Source: Candidatus Heimdallarchaeota archaeon
GTDB taxonomy: Archaea > Asgardarchaeota > Heimdallarchaeia > Hodarchaeales > Hodarchaeaceae
Length of the DNA stretch: 64,000 nucleotides
Direction: 5' to 3'
Assembly (NCBI GenBank): GCA_020353515.1
Contig: CP070695.1
Coordinates: 3,392,050-3,456,049, forward strand
Shown: positions 1 through 8,154 of the stretch, one piece after another
How positions within the stretch are numbered: the stretch's first letter is position 1
Layout: each line of letters starts with the position of its first letter
The notes under the pieces: generated by a model
Seen by the model: only the letters and a program-made list of their open reading frames with translations
What the model was told of the DNA's origin: nothing
Databases searched by the model: none
Made by a program: the position numbers and the translations under genes

Positions 1-483
1 CTTGTATTCAAGAGGCTTCTCTCTTATTACTGGAAGACCTCCAACATAGCAAGTGTAAGAATCGATTTTCTCTAAGGAACTATGGAGGTGGCCTAGTATG
101 ATACTACTAAAACCAGGAGAAACCCCGCAGTCCACTACTGCGGTTACATTATTGTCTTTAGCGAGTTTATCAAGTTTAAAAGCGTCTTCAGGAAAAAATG
201 CAATATCTACAACATTTTTACCAGCTTCTATTATGGTTTTAAGCGTTTCAAAACCCATAAAACCTGGTAATGCTCCAACAATAATATCAAAGGCCATTAC
301 CGTGCTTTTCAAAGTTTGTGAGTTAGATAAATCAGCGTGTATCACGTTAATATGCTGTGATTTTAATTTTTCTAAGGAAGACTGGTTTACATCTGCAACT
401 GTTACATCCATATCTTGATCCATTGTTAAATCAAGGGCGATAGCACTCCCAACAAGACCAGCTCCTAAAACAAGACACTTCAT
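1..483 (-). CDS. Saccharopine dehydrogenase-like NAD(P)-binding protein (3' end outside window)
   Basis: Partial gene of 161 codons; the ATG at 483 is in the window and the C-terminus lies beyond base 1. The N-terminus (MKCLVLGAGLVGSAIALDL) is a Rossmann GxGxxG nucleotide-binding motif, followed by VADVNQSSLEKL, where the acidic residue would bind the ribose. Further on come DIIVGALPGFMGFETL and VVDCGVSPGFSS, which are typical of the saccharopine dehydrogenase / lysine 6-dehydrogenase superfamily. The family oxidises or reduces amino-acid secondary amines with NAD(P); the substrate cannot be told here. GGAGAAAG stands just upstream of the ATG and a TATA-like TTTATTATATAC lies further upstream. 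Family confident, substrate unknown. Confidence 0.85.
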   Translation of the reverse strand, partial: MKCLVLGAGLVGSAIALDLTMDQDMDVTVADVNQSSLEKLKSQHINVIHADLSNSQTLKSTVMAFDIIVGALPGFMGFETLKTIIEAGKNVVDIAFFPEDAFKLDKLAKDNNVTAVVDCGVSPGFSSIILGHLHSSLEKIDSYTCYVGGLPVIREKPLEYK

Positions 484-929
484 TATACTTTCTCCGCTAT
501 TAATACCTTTAGGTCATAAAAATGTATATAATAAATTTTCTTCTTTTTCTTTATGCGAGATTGACAAATTCATTTGGAAAGTTCCGATAATCTTTTTTTA
601 ATTTGATGATATTATTATGCTACTTTCAAGCCTTCACTTGAAACTGTGACAAGAAGATTCCTCGACCGAGACTCTCAGATTACCTAGTCTGCGCCGCTAT
701 CCTACAACATAAGTGTGCAGGAAAGATTGTGGGAGGTAAGCAAGCAACTAGTGGGAATTATGACCTATTAATTTCATCCAATATATGTTTTGGAATCTAA
801 ACCAGTCGTTTATGATATTCTATTGTGATGTAAGTGAGAGATTTTTTGGCTCTATTTCTCCTTCTCACAAATATTTTTTCTATTCTATGTGTCTATTTTC
901 TTAGCTTTTGAATATTTACGACGTTCAAT
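484..929. other. Intergenic region with a stem-loop and a possible structured RNA
   Basis: No convincing ORF. The left edge holds the promoter and Shine-Dalgarno of the minus-strand dehydrogenase gene. At about 624-644 TTTCAAG and CTTGAAA form a 7-bp stem with a 6-base loop. The following stretch (about 645-760) is less AT-rich than its surroundings and looks more like structured RNA than spacer. I compared it by eye with tRNA, RNase P RNA and SRP RNA and could not fit it to any of them. Confidence 0.3.
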
Positions 930-1196
930 TTAAGGGGAAGAGTCTACAATGGTAACCTTCACGATCATTCCTGTAGTTGGAGTCATTTTTGCCCTATTTG
1001 TTATTCCTCCGTCTATCAAAGCCAACCCAACAAATAATTGGATTAAAACTGAAGCCATAATCCTGCAATCATCAGTTACAGAAGTATCATCAGGTTCGGG
1101 TGAAGATTTGACAGCATTTCTCAACAAATATCTGTCACAAGGATAAGCTATTTTTAGTTCCTCTAAACTTGTACCCCATGTTTCATTTACTGACAC
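930..1196 (-). pseudogene. Possible decayed fragment of an SRPBCC-type protein gene
   Basis: An 88-codon reading frame opening with GTG at 1196, with GGAGG ten bases upstream, so it may still be translated. Its first third (TWGTSLEELKIAYPCDRYL) resembles the N-terminus of SRPBCC/polyketide-cyclase-like proteins, in which a Trp-Gly, a Glu-rich turn and a PxD motif precede an arginine-rich strand. The rest does not keep the expected pattern and the frame is far shorter than a full domain of about 150 residues. I read it as a remnant or a chance ORF. A 65-codon ORF on the opposite strand (949-1146) overlaps it and shows no family features. Confidence 0.25.
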
Positions 1197-1261
1197 AGCT
1201 AGTTTTCCTCCAGTTTTAGCTAATCTTAATGATCAAGACTAGAGTTGTCTGATAAATCTAG

Positions 1262-1663
1262 TCATGGTAATGATACTAACCGCTTGATATTTGGAATTTT
1301 GTCAAAATCAGTATCAAAGGAAGCGATTGTTGTGATTTTTAATACCTGCATGGCTTGATACATACAAGCATCATCAAAATCCAGCTGTAGTGATCTCATA
1401 TGCTCTGTTGCTTCAATTTTATCGAAAATAGACAGCTGATAAAACTCCAGCCCCTCATAAGCAAGTAAAGAGACAAAAAATCGTTTTATTTCAGCTGGTG
1501 ATTTGTTATAATGTTCCATAATGATTGCAATGGAATCAACGGTAAAATCAGTGATATAGGCTCGAATAATATTTTTAAAAACAGCTTTCAATATTTCCGA
1601 TGCCCTCTGTGCTTTTTCTTGATTGAGTTGAACTTCTAAGAAGATATTTGTATCAATTAACAT
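1262..1663 (-). CDS. vapC: PIN-domain ribonuclease, VapC-type toxin
   Basis: 133 residues, the usual size of a PIN domain. PIN domains are metal-dependent RNases that act as the toxin of VapBC modules, cutting tRNA or rRNA. The acidic residues expected at the active site are visible: D4 in MLIDTNIF, an acidic residue near E50, D97/D98 in LDFDDACMYQ and D117/D119 in ASFDTDFDKI. The gene lies 16 bases downstream of a small gene on the same strand whose product looks like a DNA-binding antitoxin, the standard VapB-VapC order. It is a solitary module between a decayed fragment and a regulator gene. A stand-alone PIN endonuclease is the alternative. Confidence 0.82.
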   Translation of the reverse strand: MLIDTNIFLEVQLNQEKAQRASEILKAVFKNIIRAYITDFTVDSIAIIMEHYNKSPAEIKRFFVSLLAYEGLEFYQLSIFDKIEATEHMRSLQLDFDDACMYQAMQVLKITTIASFDTDFDKIPNIKRLVSLP

Positions 1664-1679
1664 TATTAGTCCCTACTAG

Positions 1680-1958
1680 CTATTGATTCCCAACACGATA
1701 TTCTTTTGCTTTATGTTGGAGTTCTACAGATGTAAGAGTTATACCTTCAAGCTGTCCTCTGATCTCATAAATTGGATCTTCTGGAATACTTATTGTTTCT
1801 AAGTTACTCGAATGTTCTTGAATCCATTTCTTGAAAGCTTGTTCTGCTGCTTTACTCAAAGATCCTTTTCCATAACCAAATATTTTCATCGCTGTTTTTC
1901 GAAATTCTTCCTCAATTTTTGGATCAATATACACTTTTATGCCTTTCATATCATTCAA
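1680..1958 (-). CDS. Putative VapB-type antitoxin
   Basis: 92 residues, directly upstream of the PIN-domain gene and reading into it. The N-terminal strand GIKVYIDPKIEEEFRKTA followed by a helix and AAEQAFKKWIQE fits a ribbon-helix-helix-like fold: a strand that contacts the DNA major groove, then two helices. The C-terminal part (about residues 55-92) is expected to be the flexible toxin-binding segment that blocks the PIN active site. Antitoxins of this kind usually repress their own operon, so the promoter upstream of 1958 is the likely target. The assignment rests on fold pattern plus the neighbour; the sequence alone is too short to be decisive. Confidence 0.65.
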   Translation of the reverse strand: MNDMKGIKVYIDPKIEEEFRKTAMKIFGYGKGSLSKAAEQAFKKWIQEHSSNLETISIPEDPIYEIRGQLEGITLTSVELQHKAKEYRVGNQ

Positions 1959-1987
1959 AAGCTATAGGGAATTAGGGTATAAAAATC

Positions 1988-2179
1988 TTACCACCTTAAG
2001 ACACTATGAAATAAGATAATTCTCTTGACTAATAGAAGATATTTAATTCCCCTTGTAAAATAAACATTGGCTTTCGAATCATCCTTTTTAAAATCTAAAC
2101 CAAATAGACAAAGAAAAAGGGAGATACCAAGACTTATTGATAAATGTTGTTTTGAAAAATCCTCTTCAAATCTCTTCAT
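1988..2179 (-). CDS. Doubtful small ORF downstream of the HTH_10 gene
   Basis: 63 codons starting with ATG, 18 bases after the stop of the HTH_10 regulator on the same strand. It has a hydrophobic stretch (SISLGISLFLCLFGL) but no recognisable domain. It could be a small co-transcribed membrane peptide or simply open spacer; I lean to spacer. Confidence 0.15.
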   Translation of the reverse strand: MKRFEEDFSKQHLSISLGISLFLCLFGLDFKKDDSKANVYFTRGIKYLLLVKRIILFHSVLRW

Positions 2180-2197
2180 GACTTCATTAAGTCTCTT

Positions 2198-2902
2198 TTA
2201 GACATTCAAAATTGCAGGAACCAGAAAGCTCATAACTTTTTTTTCAGCTTTCCGTAGATGCTCATCAAAAGTTCTACGGGAAATTGCTATTTCCTCTGCT
2301 AATGCTTTTAAGGGAATAGCTCGAGGAATATCATAATATCCATTTTTATAAGCAATACTAAGGGCAAGTTGTTGTTTATCGGTTAAAGCGGTTTTTAATT
2401 CACTTAACGGAAGATAAAATGGGTAGGGCCCGCTGGTAGTTTTCAAGGGCGCTAATTTTAAAACATTTACTTCTGCAATCATTGGTACTTCTTTTCTAAT
2501 ATGGTCTAGTATTAGACCAGCATCGTCAGGTGTTACAATTAGATTTATGATTTCTCTACCTGCAAGGTATTTTGTAGGGGGCAATTCAAGACAGTCATAT
2601 TTAGTGAAGATGGCGTCTAGAGGAAATTCAGTACATTTACACAGTTTAACAACAAGCTGAACATGGGTCCGTTCTGGAAATGATTTTACAACATGTCCAA
2701 AGTCTTTTTCAAGATCCAAAATAGCTTTATCAAGCGCATCTTTGGTTCCTTTCAACTCAATAATATCATTTTGGCTATTACACCACAATTCTATCGTAAC
2801 ATTGGGATGATCTTGGGAAAGCTTATGAAAGGAGTTAGAACTGGTCTTTTGATGAGTTATTTCAAGTATAAAATTATATAACAACGTTTTCATCCTCTTC
2901 AT
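2198..2902 (-). CDS. Bat-like HTH_10 transcriptional regulator
   Basis: About 234 residues. The C-terminal 65 residues contain the HTH_10 signature of archaeal bacterio-opsin-activator-like regulators: LTDKQQLALSIAYKNGYYDIP, then LKALAEEIAISRRTFDEHLRKAEKKVM, where the second part is the recognition helix. The N-terminal 150 residues are a small sensory domain (EAMP/GAF-like in this family) with no clear ligand motif. The frame is open from 2941, but a TATA-like AAATATAATT at 2921-2930 sits 26 bases before the ATG at 2902, so a leaderless start at 2902 (or ATG 2893) is preferred. It is divergent from the EamA transporter gene and may regulate it. Confidence 0.8.
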   Translation of the reverse strand: MKRMKTLLYNFILEITHQKTSSNSFHKLSQDHPNVTIELWCNSQNDIIELKGTKDALDKAILDLEKDFGHVVKSFPERTHVQLVVKLCKCTEFPLDAIFTKYDCLELPPTKYLAGREIINLIVTPDDAGLILDHIRKEVPMIAEVNVLKLAPLKTTSGPYPFYLPLSELKTALTDKQQLALSIAYKNGYYDIPRAIPLKALAEEIAISRRTFDEHLRKAEKKVMSFLVPAILNV

Positions 2903-2920
2903 TATTCTATAATTGGAGTA

Positions 2921-2930
2921 ATTATATTTG
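2921..2930 (-). promoter_or_regulatory. TATA box of the HTH_10 regulator gene
   Basis: AAATATAATT read on the minus strand, about 26 bases before the ATG at 2902. The spacing is right for a leaderless archaeal mRNA and argues against the more upstream in-frame ATG at 2941. Confidence 0.5.
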
Positions 2931-2990
2931 TTTCTAGCCACCTATGGGAGGTTGTAAACTTATTTCTCTTTTCAACTGTAATTGAATTAG

Positions 2991-4016
2991 GTGAAATTAG
3001 TGCAAATATTTCAGAATGAAAGGCAAAAAGCACAATTACTGTTGTTAAATGCAAATTTTATTTGGGGGATTACCCCTATTTTTCTGGAAGTTGTTTTAAA
3101 GTACACTACCCCCCTTCAAGCAACAACAATACGATTTGGAATGGCAGCTATCATCCTAGGAATCTTCTTATATCTATCAAAAGGCAAGAAAACCTTTTCA
3201 CTGGTATCAGTAAAGATGATAATACTTCTTGGGTGGCTAGATGCACTTGGATACCTTACGGCAACGATTGGACAGGACTTGACAACACTAGGTTTCGCAA
3301 CTTTGTTGTCTTCACTTTATGTGTTTTTGGTCCCTTTTATTGCTTGGAAACTTGAAAAGACCAAGATCCATAGAAATGTGATTTATGTAGGAATTTTATC
3401 ATTGTTTGGGGTTTTTCTTATGAGCTTCAATGGGAATTGGTCAAACTTCGTAAATTTCTCCTTCATTGGAAATTCTATTTTGATTTTTTCAGCAATTATG
3501 TTTGGATTTTATTCAGTAATTGCTGGGAAGTATTTGAGTGAGAGTAATAATCATGAGGAAAAAGTCAATCTATCATCATTTACGTTCGCTAGTCTATTTC
3601 ACACCTTTCTAGCACTTTTTATAATTTCCTTTTTAATTAAAGAGCCATTACCTTCTCTACCTGTAGATATTTTTCCATATTTCATTTTTTTAGGGCTTTT
3701 TCCGACTTTCATTGCATTAGGCTTATGGAATTGGGCTTTAATAAGATTGGGATCTGTAAATACATCATTTTTCCAGTTGCTTCAGATACTAATACCAGTC
3801 GTTTTAGAATTCATCTTGTATCAACAGATCTACTCCGCATGGATATACAGTGGAATGGCTCTCATTCTCATCTCAACACTATGGATCAATGGTAGTGATT
3901 TTCAGAAGGAAGAGGTGACAGAGGAGTTGCTATCACACAAGATACTAGAAGAACATCCAGTAACATCTTCTATGGGTGTGAAAGATCTTAACTTTGCAGA
4001 ATGCTGCTGGAACTAG
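2991..4016 (+). CDS. EamA/DMT-family membrane transporter
   Basis: 341 residues starting with GTG at 2991 (a second GTG at 3000 is possible). About ten hydrophobic segments arranged as two repeats of five, the drug/metabolite transporter pattern. Typical family sequence is present near the first helix (LLNANFIWGITPIFLEVVLKY, then TIRFGMAAIILGIF) and in the second repeat (FPTFIALGLWNWALIRLGS). Family members export amino acids, metabolites or drugs across the cytoplasmic membrane; the substrate cannot be inferred. The last 45 residues are soluble and acidic and unlike the core family. It is divergent from the HTH_10 regulator gene, which is a plausible controller. Confidence 0.85.
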   Translation: MKLVQIFQNERQKAQLLLLNANFIWGITPIFLEVVLKYTTPLQATTIRFGMAAIILGIFLYLSKGKKTFSLVSVKMIILLGWLDALGYLTATIGQDLTTLGFATLLSSLYVFLVPFIAWKLEKTKIHRNVIYVGILSLFGVFLMSFNGNWSNFVNFSFIGNSILIFSAIMFGFYSVIAGKYLSESNNHEEKVNLSSFTFASLFHTFLALFIISFLIKEPLPSLPVDIFPYFIFLGLFPTFIALGLWNWALIRLGSVNTSFFQLLQILIPVVLEFILYQQIYSAWIYSGMALILISTLWINGSDFQKEEVTEELLSHKILEEHPVTSSMGVKDLNFAECCWN

Positions 4017-4195
4017 CTGCTTGTTCCGAAAATAGATTCTCCTCTTCTCTCCTTCTTTAAAATTCCTGGATAACCTGATCTAGACTTATCCATTATATTA
4101 TTATGGTCTTATTGATTATTCGAAAGCAATGATTCAGAAAATAACTGGACACTATACTAGAATGAGTAAAAACTAAACGAAACTGGAATCCTTAA

Positions 4196-5026
4196 TTAAA
4201 ATTCTTGAATAACTTGATCTAATTGCCACCGTTTATTTTCGATCACTTTCTGAGTCTTGATTGCGAGATGAGCAAAGGGAAAGGATGATTGATCTGGGAG
4301 AACTTCACGCACGGCTTTAACACAAATCGCACGGGCCCAAACTTCGGGTTTTTTAATAAATCGTGCTTTTGGTGTTGAAATAAATTTCCGAGCAATTCGA
4401 AGACAAGCTTGTTTTATCAGAAAAATTTCCTTCTTTGAATAATTATTGCTTAAGTTCATCTCGTCATTCATAACCAGAACAACAGTAGAAAAAAAAGCTG
4501 ATCGATGAGTCTGAGCACGAATTTGTGTCCATTGTTTACGTAATTTTGGATATATTCGTAAGAGCTTAAGTTTCCAAGTACGTACTTCGTTTTTATTGAT
4601 ACTAAGATCAAAGAAATGATTGATCTCGTCCAGCGTGGAATCCAGAAGGGTTAAACCCCGAAAAGTTAGATATAATTCAATAAAACCTAAATAAGAGCAA
4701 ACACGATCCTTCAACGATTTGATTCCTAATAATGTCGAATCAGTTTTTCGGAAGACTGATGTTATTTCTAAAAGCCATTTGAAAGGAAAAAATTCTGCTA
4801 GCTGGGAAGCTACACGCATATTGGTCTGTAAGCGGTCATCGAATTTGGTTTCTTCATGAGTGATGCGATTATGTAACGTGGATAATCGATGAAATTCTTT
4901 TTGGGGGGACTTAACATGCAGAAGGGAACCTAAAAACCAAGTATCAATTTGTTCTTGAGATGTTTGGTATTTAGAACAGGAAATTTCGGATTCAAACCAG
5001 AAATGCTTCTCTAGAGTGGTACCCAT
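4196..5026 (-). CDS. Divergent TFIIB-like cyclin-box protein
   Basis: 276 residues, unknown by direct recognition. Two all-helical halves look like cyclin boxes of the TFB/TFIIB core. The first (about residues 70-165) contains ITSVFRKTDSTLLGIKSL, then RVCSYLGFIELYLTFRG and STLDEINHFFDLSINKNEV, which follows the TFB pattern of helix, GRS-like turn, AAxLYIACR-like helix and TLDEIA-like helix. The second (about 190-276) contains QACLRIARKFISTP and ARAICVKAVREVL. The N-terminal zinc ribbon and B-reader of a true TFB are missing, so it could not replace TFB fully. GGAGAGTAA precedes the ATG. It may be a specialised transcription factor; a cyclin-like protein of another role is possible. Confidence 0.45.
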   Translation of the reverse strand: MGTTLEKHFWFESEISCSKYQTSQEQIDTWFLGSLLHVKSPQKEFHRLSTLHNRITHEETKFDDRLQTNMRVASQLAEFFPFKWLLEITSVFRKTDSTLLGIKSLKDRVCSYLGFIELYLTFRGLTLLDSTLDEINHFFDLSINKNEVRTWKLKLLRIYPKLRKQWTQIRAQTHRSAFFSTVVLVMNDEMNLSNNYSKKEIFLIKQACLRIARKFISTPKARFIKKPEVWARAICVKAVREVLPDQSSFPFAHLAIKTQKVIENKRWQLDQVIQEF

Positions 5027-5345
5027 GACGATTACTCTCCACAGTTAGGGATTTTAGTTCATGTAATAGTGAAGTCATATGACTACTTAAATCCTTGCAT
5101 TCTTAAATAGGCCTTATAAAGAAATATGGTTTTACCCATTAATTTCTTATTATTTAAAAACATGAAAAAAAAAGAAGCAACATAATACCCTTTTTATCCC
5201 ATAAAATGAATAAGAATCTGATTTAAGTTCATCGTACATTACTTGGTCAAGTTTGCGGATTATTGTTACAACCTACTTTTTAAATATGCGTCAGTTGGTA
5301 TTATCCCAGAACAGAGCGTTAATAGTTCACAAGTGATGAACTTTA
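5027..5345. promoter_or_regulatory. Divergent intergenic region with a 12-base palindrome
   Basis: Holds the promoter of the minus-strand cyclin-box gene and a TATA-like TTTTTAAATATGCG near 5277-5290 for the plus-strand small ORF. A perfect palindrome AGTCATATGACT lies at 5073-5084, between the cyclin-box gene and a TATA-like CTTTATAAG (read on the minus strand near 5110-5118). It is placed where an operator would lie. Nothing else was recognised. Confidence 0.4.
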
Positions 5346-5738
5346 GTGGATAATTTGAATTCAACTCTTAGAGTAAGACGATCTCACATCCTCCTCATTC
5401 AGTCAATGGATGAAGAACGACTTTTATATCGATTGATTACATCAAATATCCCACCTCGAATCCAAGACCTAATTTTTGACGCAATCGAAGAATTTGAGCA
5501 AAGTCGTTCCATTTAATTGTTCGATCAGTTAAATGTCAGTCTAGATGATCTTCACTTTAAAGAAATTATTGTCATAACTTCCAGTCCAAGAGGAATGACT
5601 TTAATATTGAAGAATAAAAATCAAGTTCTTAGGTCTGAATTTGGAGATATAGCAAGCTATTGGTCAAATTTAATGGTTTTTCAGACCACTCTTACCTATT
5701 TCCCGATAGCTCTTCGAGCTCTAGGAGTAAACTTGTGA
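5346..5738 (+). pseudogene. Small ORF interrupted by an in-frame TAA
   Basis: Reading from GTG 5346 (or ATG 5406) the frame ends at TAA 5514-5516 after MDEERLLYRLITSNIPPR and FDAIEEFEQSRSI. The same frame is open again immediately, from TTG 5517 to the stop at 5738 (73 codons: FDQLNVSLDDLHFKEIIVIT and so on). The two parts join with no gap and read as one small alpha/beta protein of about 110-130 residues. Options: a nonsense mutation making a pseudogene, two translated halves, stop-codon readthrough, or a sequencing error. Family not recognised. Confidence 0.45.
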
Positions 5739-5789
5739 TTCATCTTATTAAAACTCTTAAACTTATTTTGAAAACAAAAAATAAGTTTA

Positions 5790-7835
5790 TTAGATTTCGA
5801 GAATTTTTAATGTGGTTCTGATTCGATCTTTAAGGGCCATTTTTTCCTGGATTATCTCCTTAATTTCTTGTGAGATCGCATTTTTTGTCTCCATCTCCCG
5901 AGGAATCGGTAATAATAAGTCCATAAGTCTGTTACCTAATGTAGAGATGGTTGACTGAATAAAAGTTTTCGCTTTAATTTGGTCTTGCACAATATCGGTA
6001 TTGAGAGACCATAATAGTAGAAATTCATCTAGTAATTCTTTTTTGATAACTCTTATTTTCTTTAAATGGCTTTGAATAATGATTTGAGTGTCCCTCTCTG
6101 TGATCATCGCTGTTTTTCCAATTAGGAATGTTCCATCACTTACGAGTAAAATATCTCCTGCTCTAATATCTTGTTTATCTTTGTATTGTTCGTATATTTC
6201 TCCTGCTACTTGTTTTTTCGGATCAATATTGATCTCCCAGTTAATCAGATCTGAAGTCCTGACGAAAGGAATATCCCCCGTACCATAGAATTTTGAACCA
6301 ATTTCATGTCCACGAGTTATCTGGATAATTCCTTCATTTTTAAGGTCACCAATTCTCACTAATCGATAGTTTCCCGCTTTTTCTAGTTTATCTAACCGTT
6401 GCATAATTTCAGGATTGTAATACTCAGGAATCAGAATTTGATTATCAATCTCAGAGTTTCTAAAAATGAACCCCAAGTGTGAATGATCTTGTAGACGACC
6501 ATCAGTGAATTTCTTATAATTCTGAATTATTTTCGGAAAATCATCATTAACTATCTTTTTACCAGAAGAATCTAATATATAATCTCCCTTTTTATCTATC
6601 AAATAGAGTGGTTTTCCATTCTTATCATGTCCAACGTTTTCTGCAATAGCCATAAAGAAAGAATAATCCTTTTGGGGTTTAACTTTCCTTATAAATAGTA
6701 ATGATGTCTTTGTATGTGTGTGGGGTAGAAATGCTAGATGTGAACAACTAATTAATGCTAATATTTCCACTTGTTGGCGTAAATAATGTAAAATATACCG
6801 ATCTGAGGGGTTTCCAAAGATTCCATCGGGTAGTACTATTCCCATACGACCCCCTGGTTTTAAAAATTCAAGACATCTCTCAATAAAAAGAACTTGTGGG
6901 GGTTGTTTTTCTAGGAGATCATTGGTTTCAAACCACGATCCATTTGACTTTTTCTTCCATTTACGGCCTAGATGGTAATTTTGTAATATTTCTTTTGATT
7001 TAATGGGAATTTTTGCTCCAAATGGGGGATTTGTGCACACAACATCAAAACTATTTAGTGAAATCGCCTCAGATGTTTCTGAACTCCATTCCTGTGAGGA
7101 ATTTAGCGAGTTTTCACAAAAAATCACATTTCCCTTTAAACCCAAGATCGCTAGATATAAACGCGAAATTTTTGCTAGAAATTGATCTTTATCTATACCA
7201 AAGAAGAAGTTAGAAATCTTATTATTTCTCTCTTCTGTCTTTTTTAGTTGATGGGCTAATCCTACAATTAAAAATCCCCCTGTTCCACATGCAGGATCTA
7301 TGAATTGTTCATCTTGCGTCGGGTCAAGGATCTGTATCATGGTTTGTACTATATTTTTCGGTGTAAAGAATTGGCCTTTATTTCCCCTTAGAGATGGTCC
7401 CAGAAATATTTCAAAGGCGTCTCCAATTACATCACGACTAGCTTTAGTTATACTAAACTTTTCAATATTCGCAATGATTGATGTTAATGTTGTTTCGTCA
7501 ACATATAACCTATCTTCAGCATCAAACAATGACTTATGTTGATTTTTGAGTTGGTTGAATAATTGAGTTATTCTCTGTAGTGTTGTACTACTACCAGGGT
7601 AATTTAATTGAAAAATGACTGGTTCATTAGGAGATTCTATTAATTCATCATTAATTTTGCAAAACAATAGAAAGATAAGCTGTTCGGCAAGTCTTTCGTC
7701 TCTAGTAGTACCAACGAAATTTCCTGCTAGTAAATTTCGTATCTTCCTGAAAATTTGCTTTAAATCCTTAGCTTCTATCAAATCTTTTCGAAAGATAGTT
7801 GCACTCAGATTGTTTGCCAGAACAGTTCTCACCAT
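5790..7835 (-). CDS. Type I-like N6-adenine DNA methylase fused to a specificity half-domain
   Basis: 681 residues. Residues 1-150 are the helical N-terminal domain of HsdM. The methylase core has GQFFTP (154-159), motif I DPACGTGGF for AdoMet at 180-188 and catalytic motif IV TNPPFG at 268-273, characteristic of gamma-class N6-adenine methylases. From about residue 485 the protein changes to one target-recognition domain plus helix, as in half of an HsdS subunit (YRLVRIGDL, IPFVRTSDL, DILLVSDGTFLIGK, STISTLGNRLMDLLLPIP). Such M-S fusions can methylate on their own. No HsdR or other nuclease gene is adjacent, so it may be a solitary methylase. A T-rich tail and several A-runs occur, but codon use resembles its neighbours. 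Confidence 0.85.
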   Translation of the reverse strand: MVRTVLANNLSATIFRKDLIEAKDLKQIFRKIRNLLAGNFVGTTRDERLAEQLIFLLFCKINDELIESPNEPVIFQLNYPGSSTTLQRITQLFNQLKNQHKSLFDAEDRLYVDETTLTSIIANIEKFSITKASRDVIGDAFEIFLGPSLRGNKGQFFTPKNIVQTMIQILDPTQDEQFIDPACGTGGFLIVGLAHQLKKTEERNNKISNFFFGIDKDQFLAKISRLYLAILGLKGNVIFCENSLNSSQEWSSETSEAISLNSFDVVCTNPPFGAKIPIKSKEILQNYHLGRKWKKKSNGSWFETNDLLEKQPPQVLFIERCLEFLKPGGRMGIVLPDGIFGNPSDRYILHYLRQQVEILALISCSHLAFLPHTHTKTSLLFIRKVKPQKDYSFFMAIAENVGHDKNGKPLYLIDKKGDYILDSSGKKIVNDDFPKIIQNYKKFTDGRLQDHSHLGFIFRNSEIDNQILIPEYYNPEIMQRLDKLEKAGNYRLVRIGDLKNEGIIQITRGHEIGSKFYGTGDIPFVRTSDLINWEINIDPKKQVAGEIYEQYKDKQDIRAGDILLVSDGTFLIGKTAMITERDTQIIIQSHLKKIRVIKKELLDEFLLLWSLNTDIVQDQIKAKTFIQSTISTLGNRLMDLLLPIPREMETKNAISQEIKEIIQEKMALKDRIRTTLKILEI

Positions 7836-8154
7836 GACACTTTATTCTGTTTTTCTGCTATTCTAGTCCCTAGTTATTTATTCTAATCCAGTCCACATAA
7901 ATTTTCTCACGAGCTTTATTGAGACTTTATTGAGAAAGATATACATATAGATTCTTAAAGTTCTATACATGAAGAATGAACCACATTATACTATGCATAA
8001 GGCCTACCTAATTAACTTCAATATTATCGGGATCTTCTTCCTGATGACTCTTTCCCAACCTGTAAATAGGAAAAAACTTGGTACATGGATTCAGTCATGT
8101 TAGTAATTCATTTAAAGTTTAATCATTATAAATTTTGGTAGCTGGTTAAATCTC
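7836..8154. other. Divergent promoter region, possible 44-codon ORF
   Basis: Separates the methylase gene from the plus-strand gene at 8155. A 44-codon ATG ORF lies at 7969-8103 with a hydrophobic centre (NFNIIGIFFLMTL) and a TATA-like ATATACATATAG upstream; it has no other support. The TATA box of the downstream gene is listed separately. Confidence 0.3.
8125..8133 (+). promoter_or_regulatory. TATA box of the 8155 gene
   Basis: ATTATAAAT at 8125-8133, centred 26 bases before the ATG at 8155, which fits a leaderless transcript and supports that start. Confidence 0.5.

Noticed and set aside
949..1146. 65-codon plus-strand ORF
   Set aside because: Overlaps a minus-strand frame with an SD and a partial family likeness, and has no motif of its own.
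7969..8103. 44-codon ORF before the 8155 gene
   Set aside because: Only a start, a stop and a hydrophobic centre; it lies in a promoter region.
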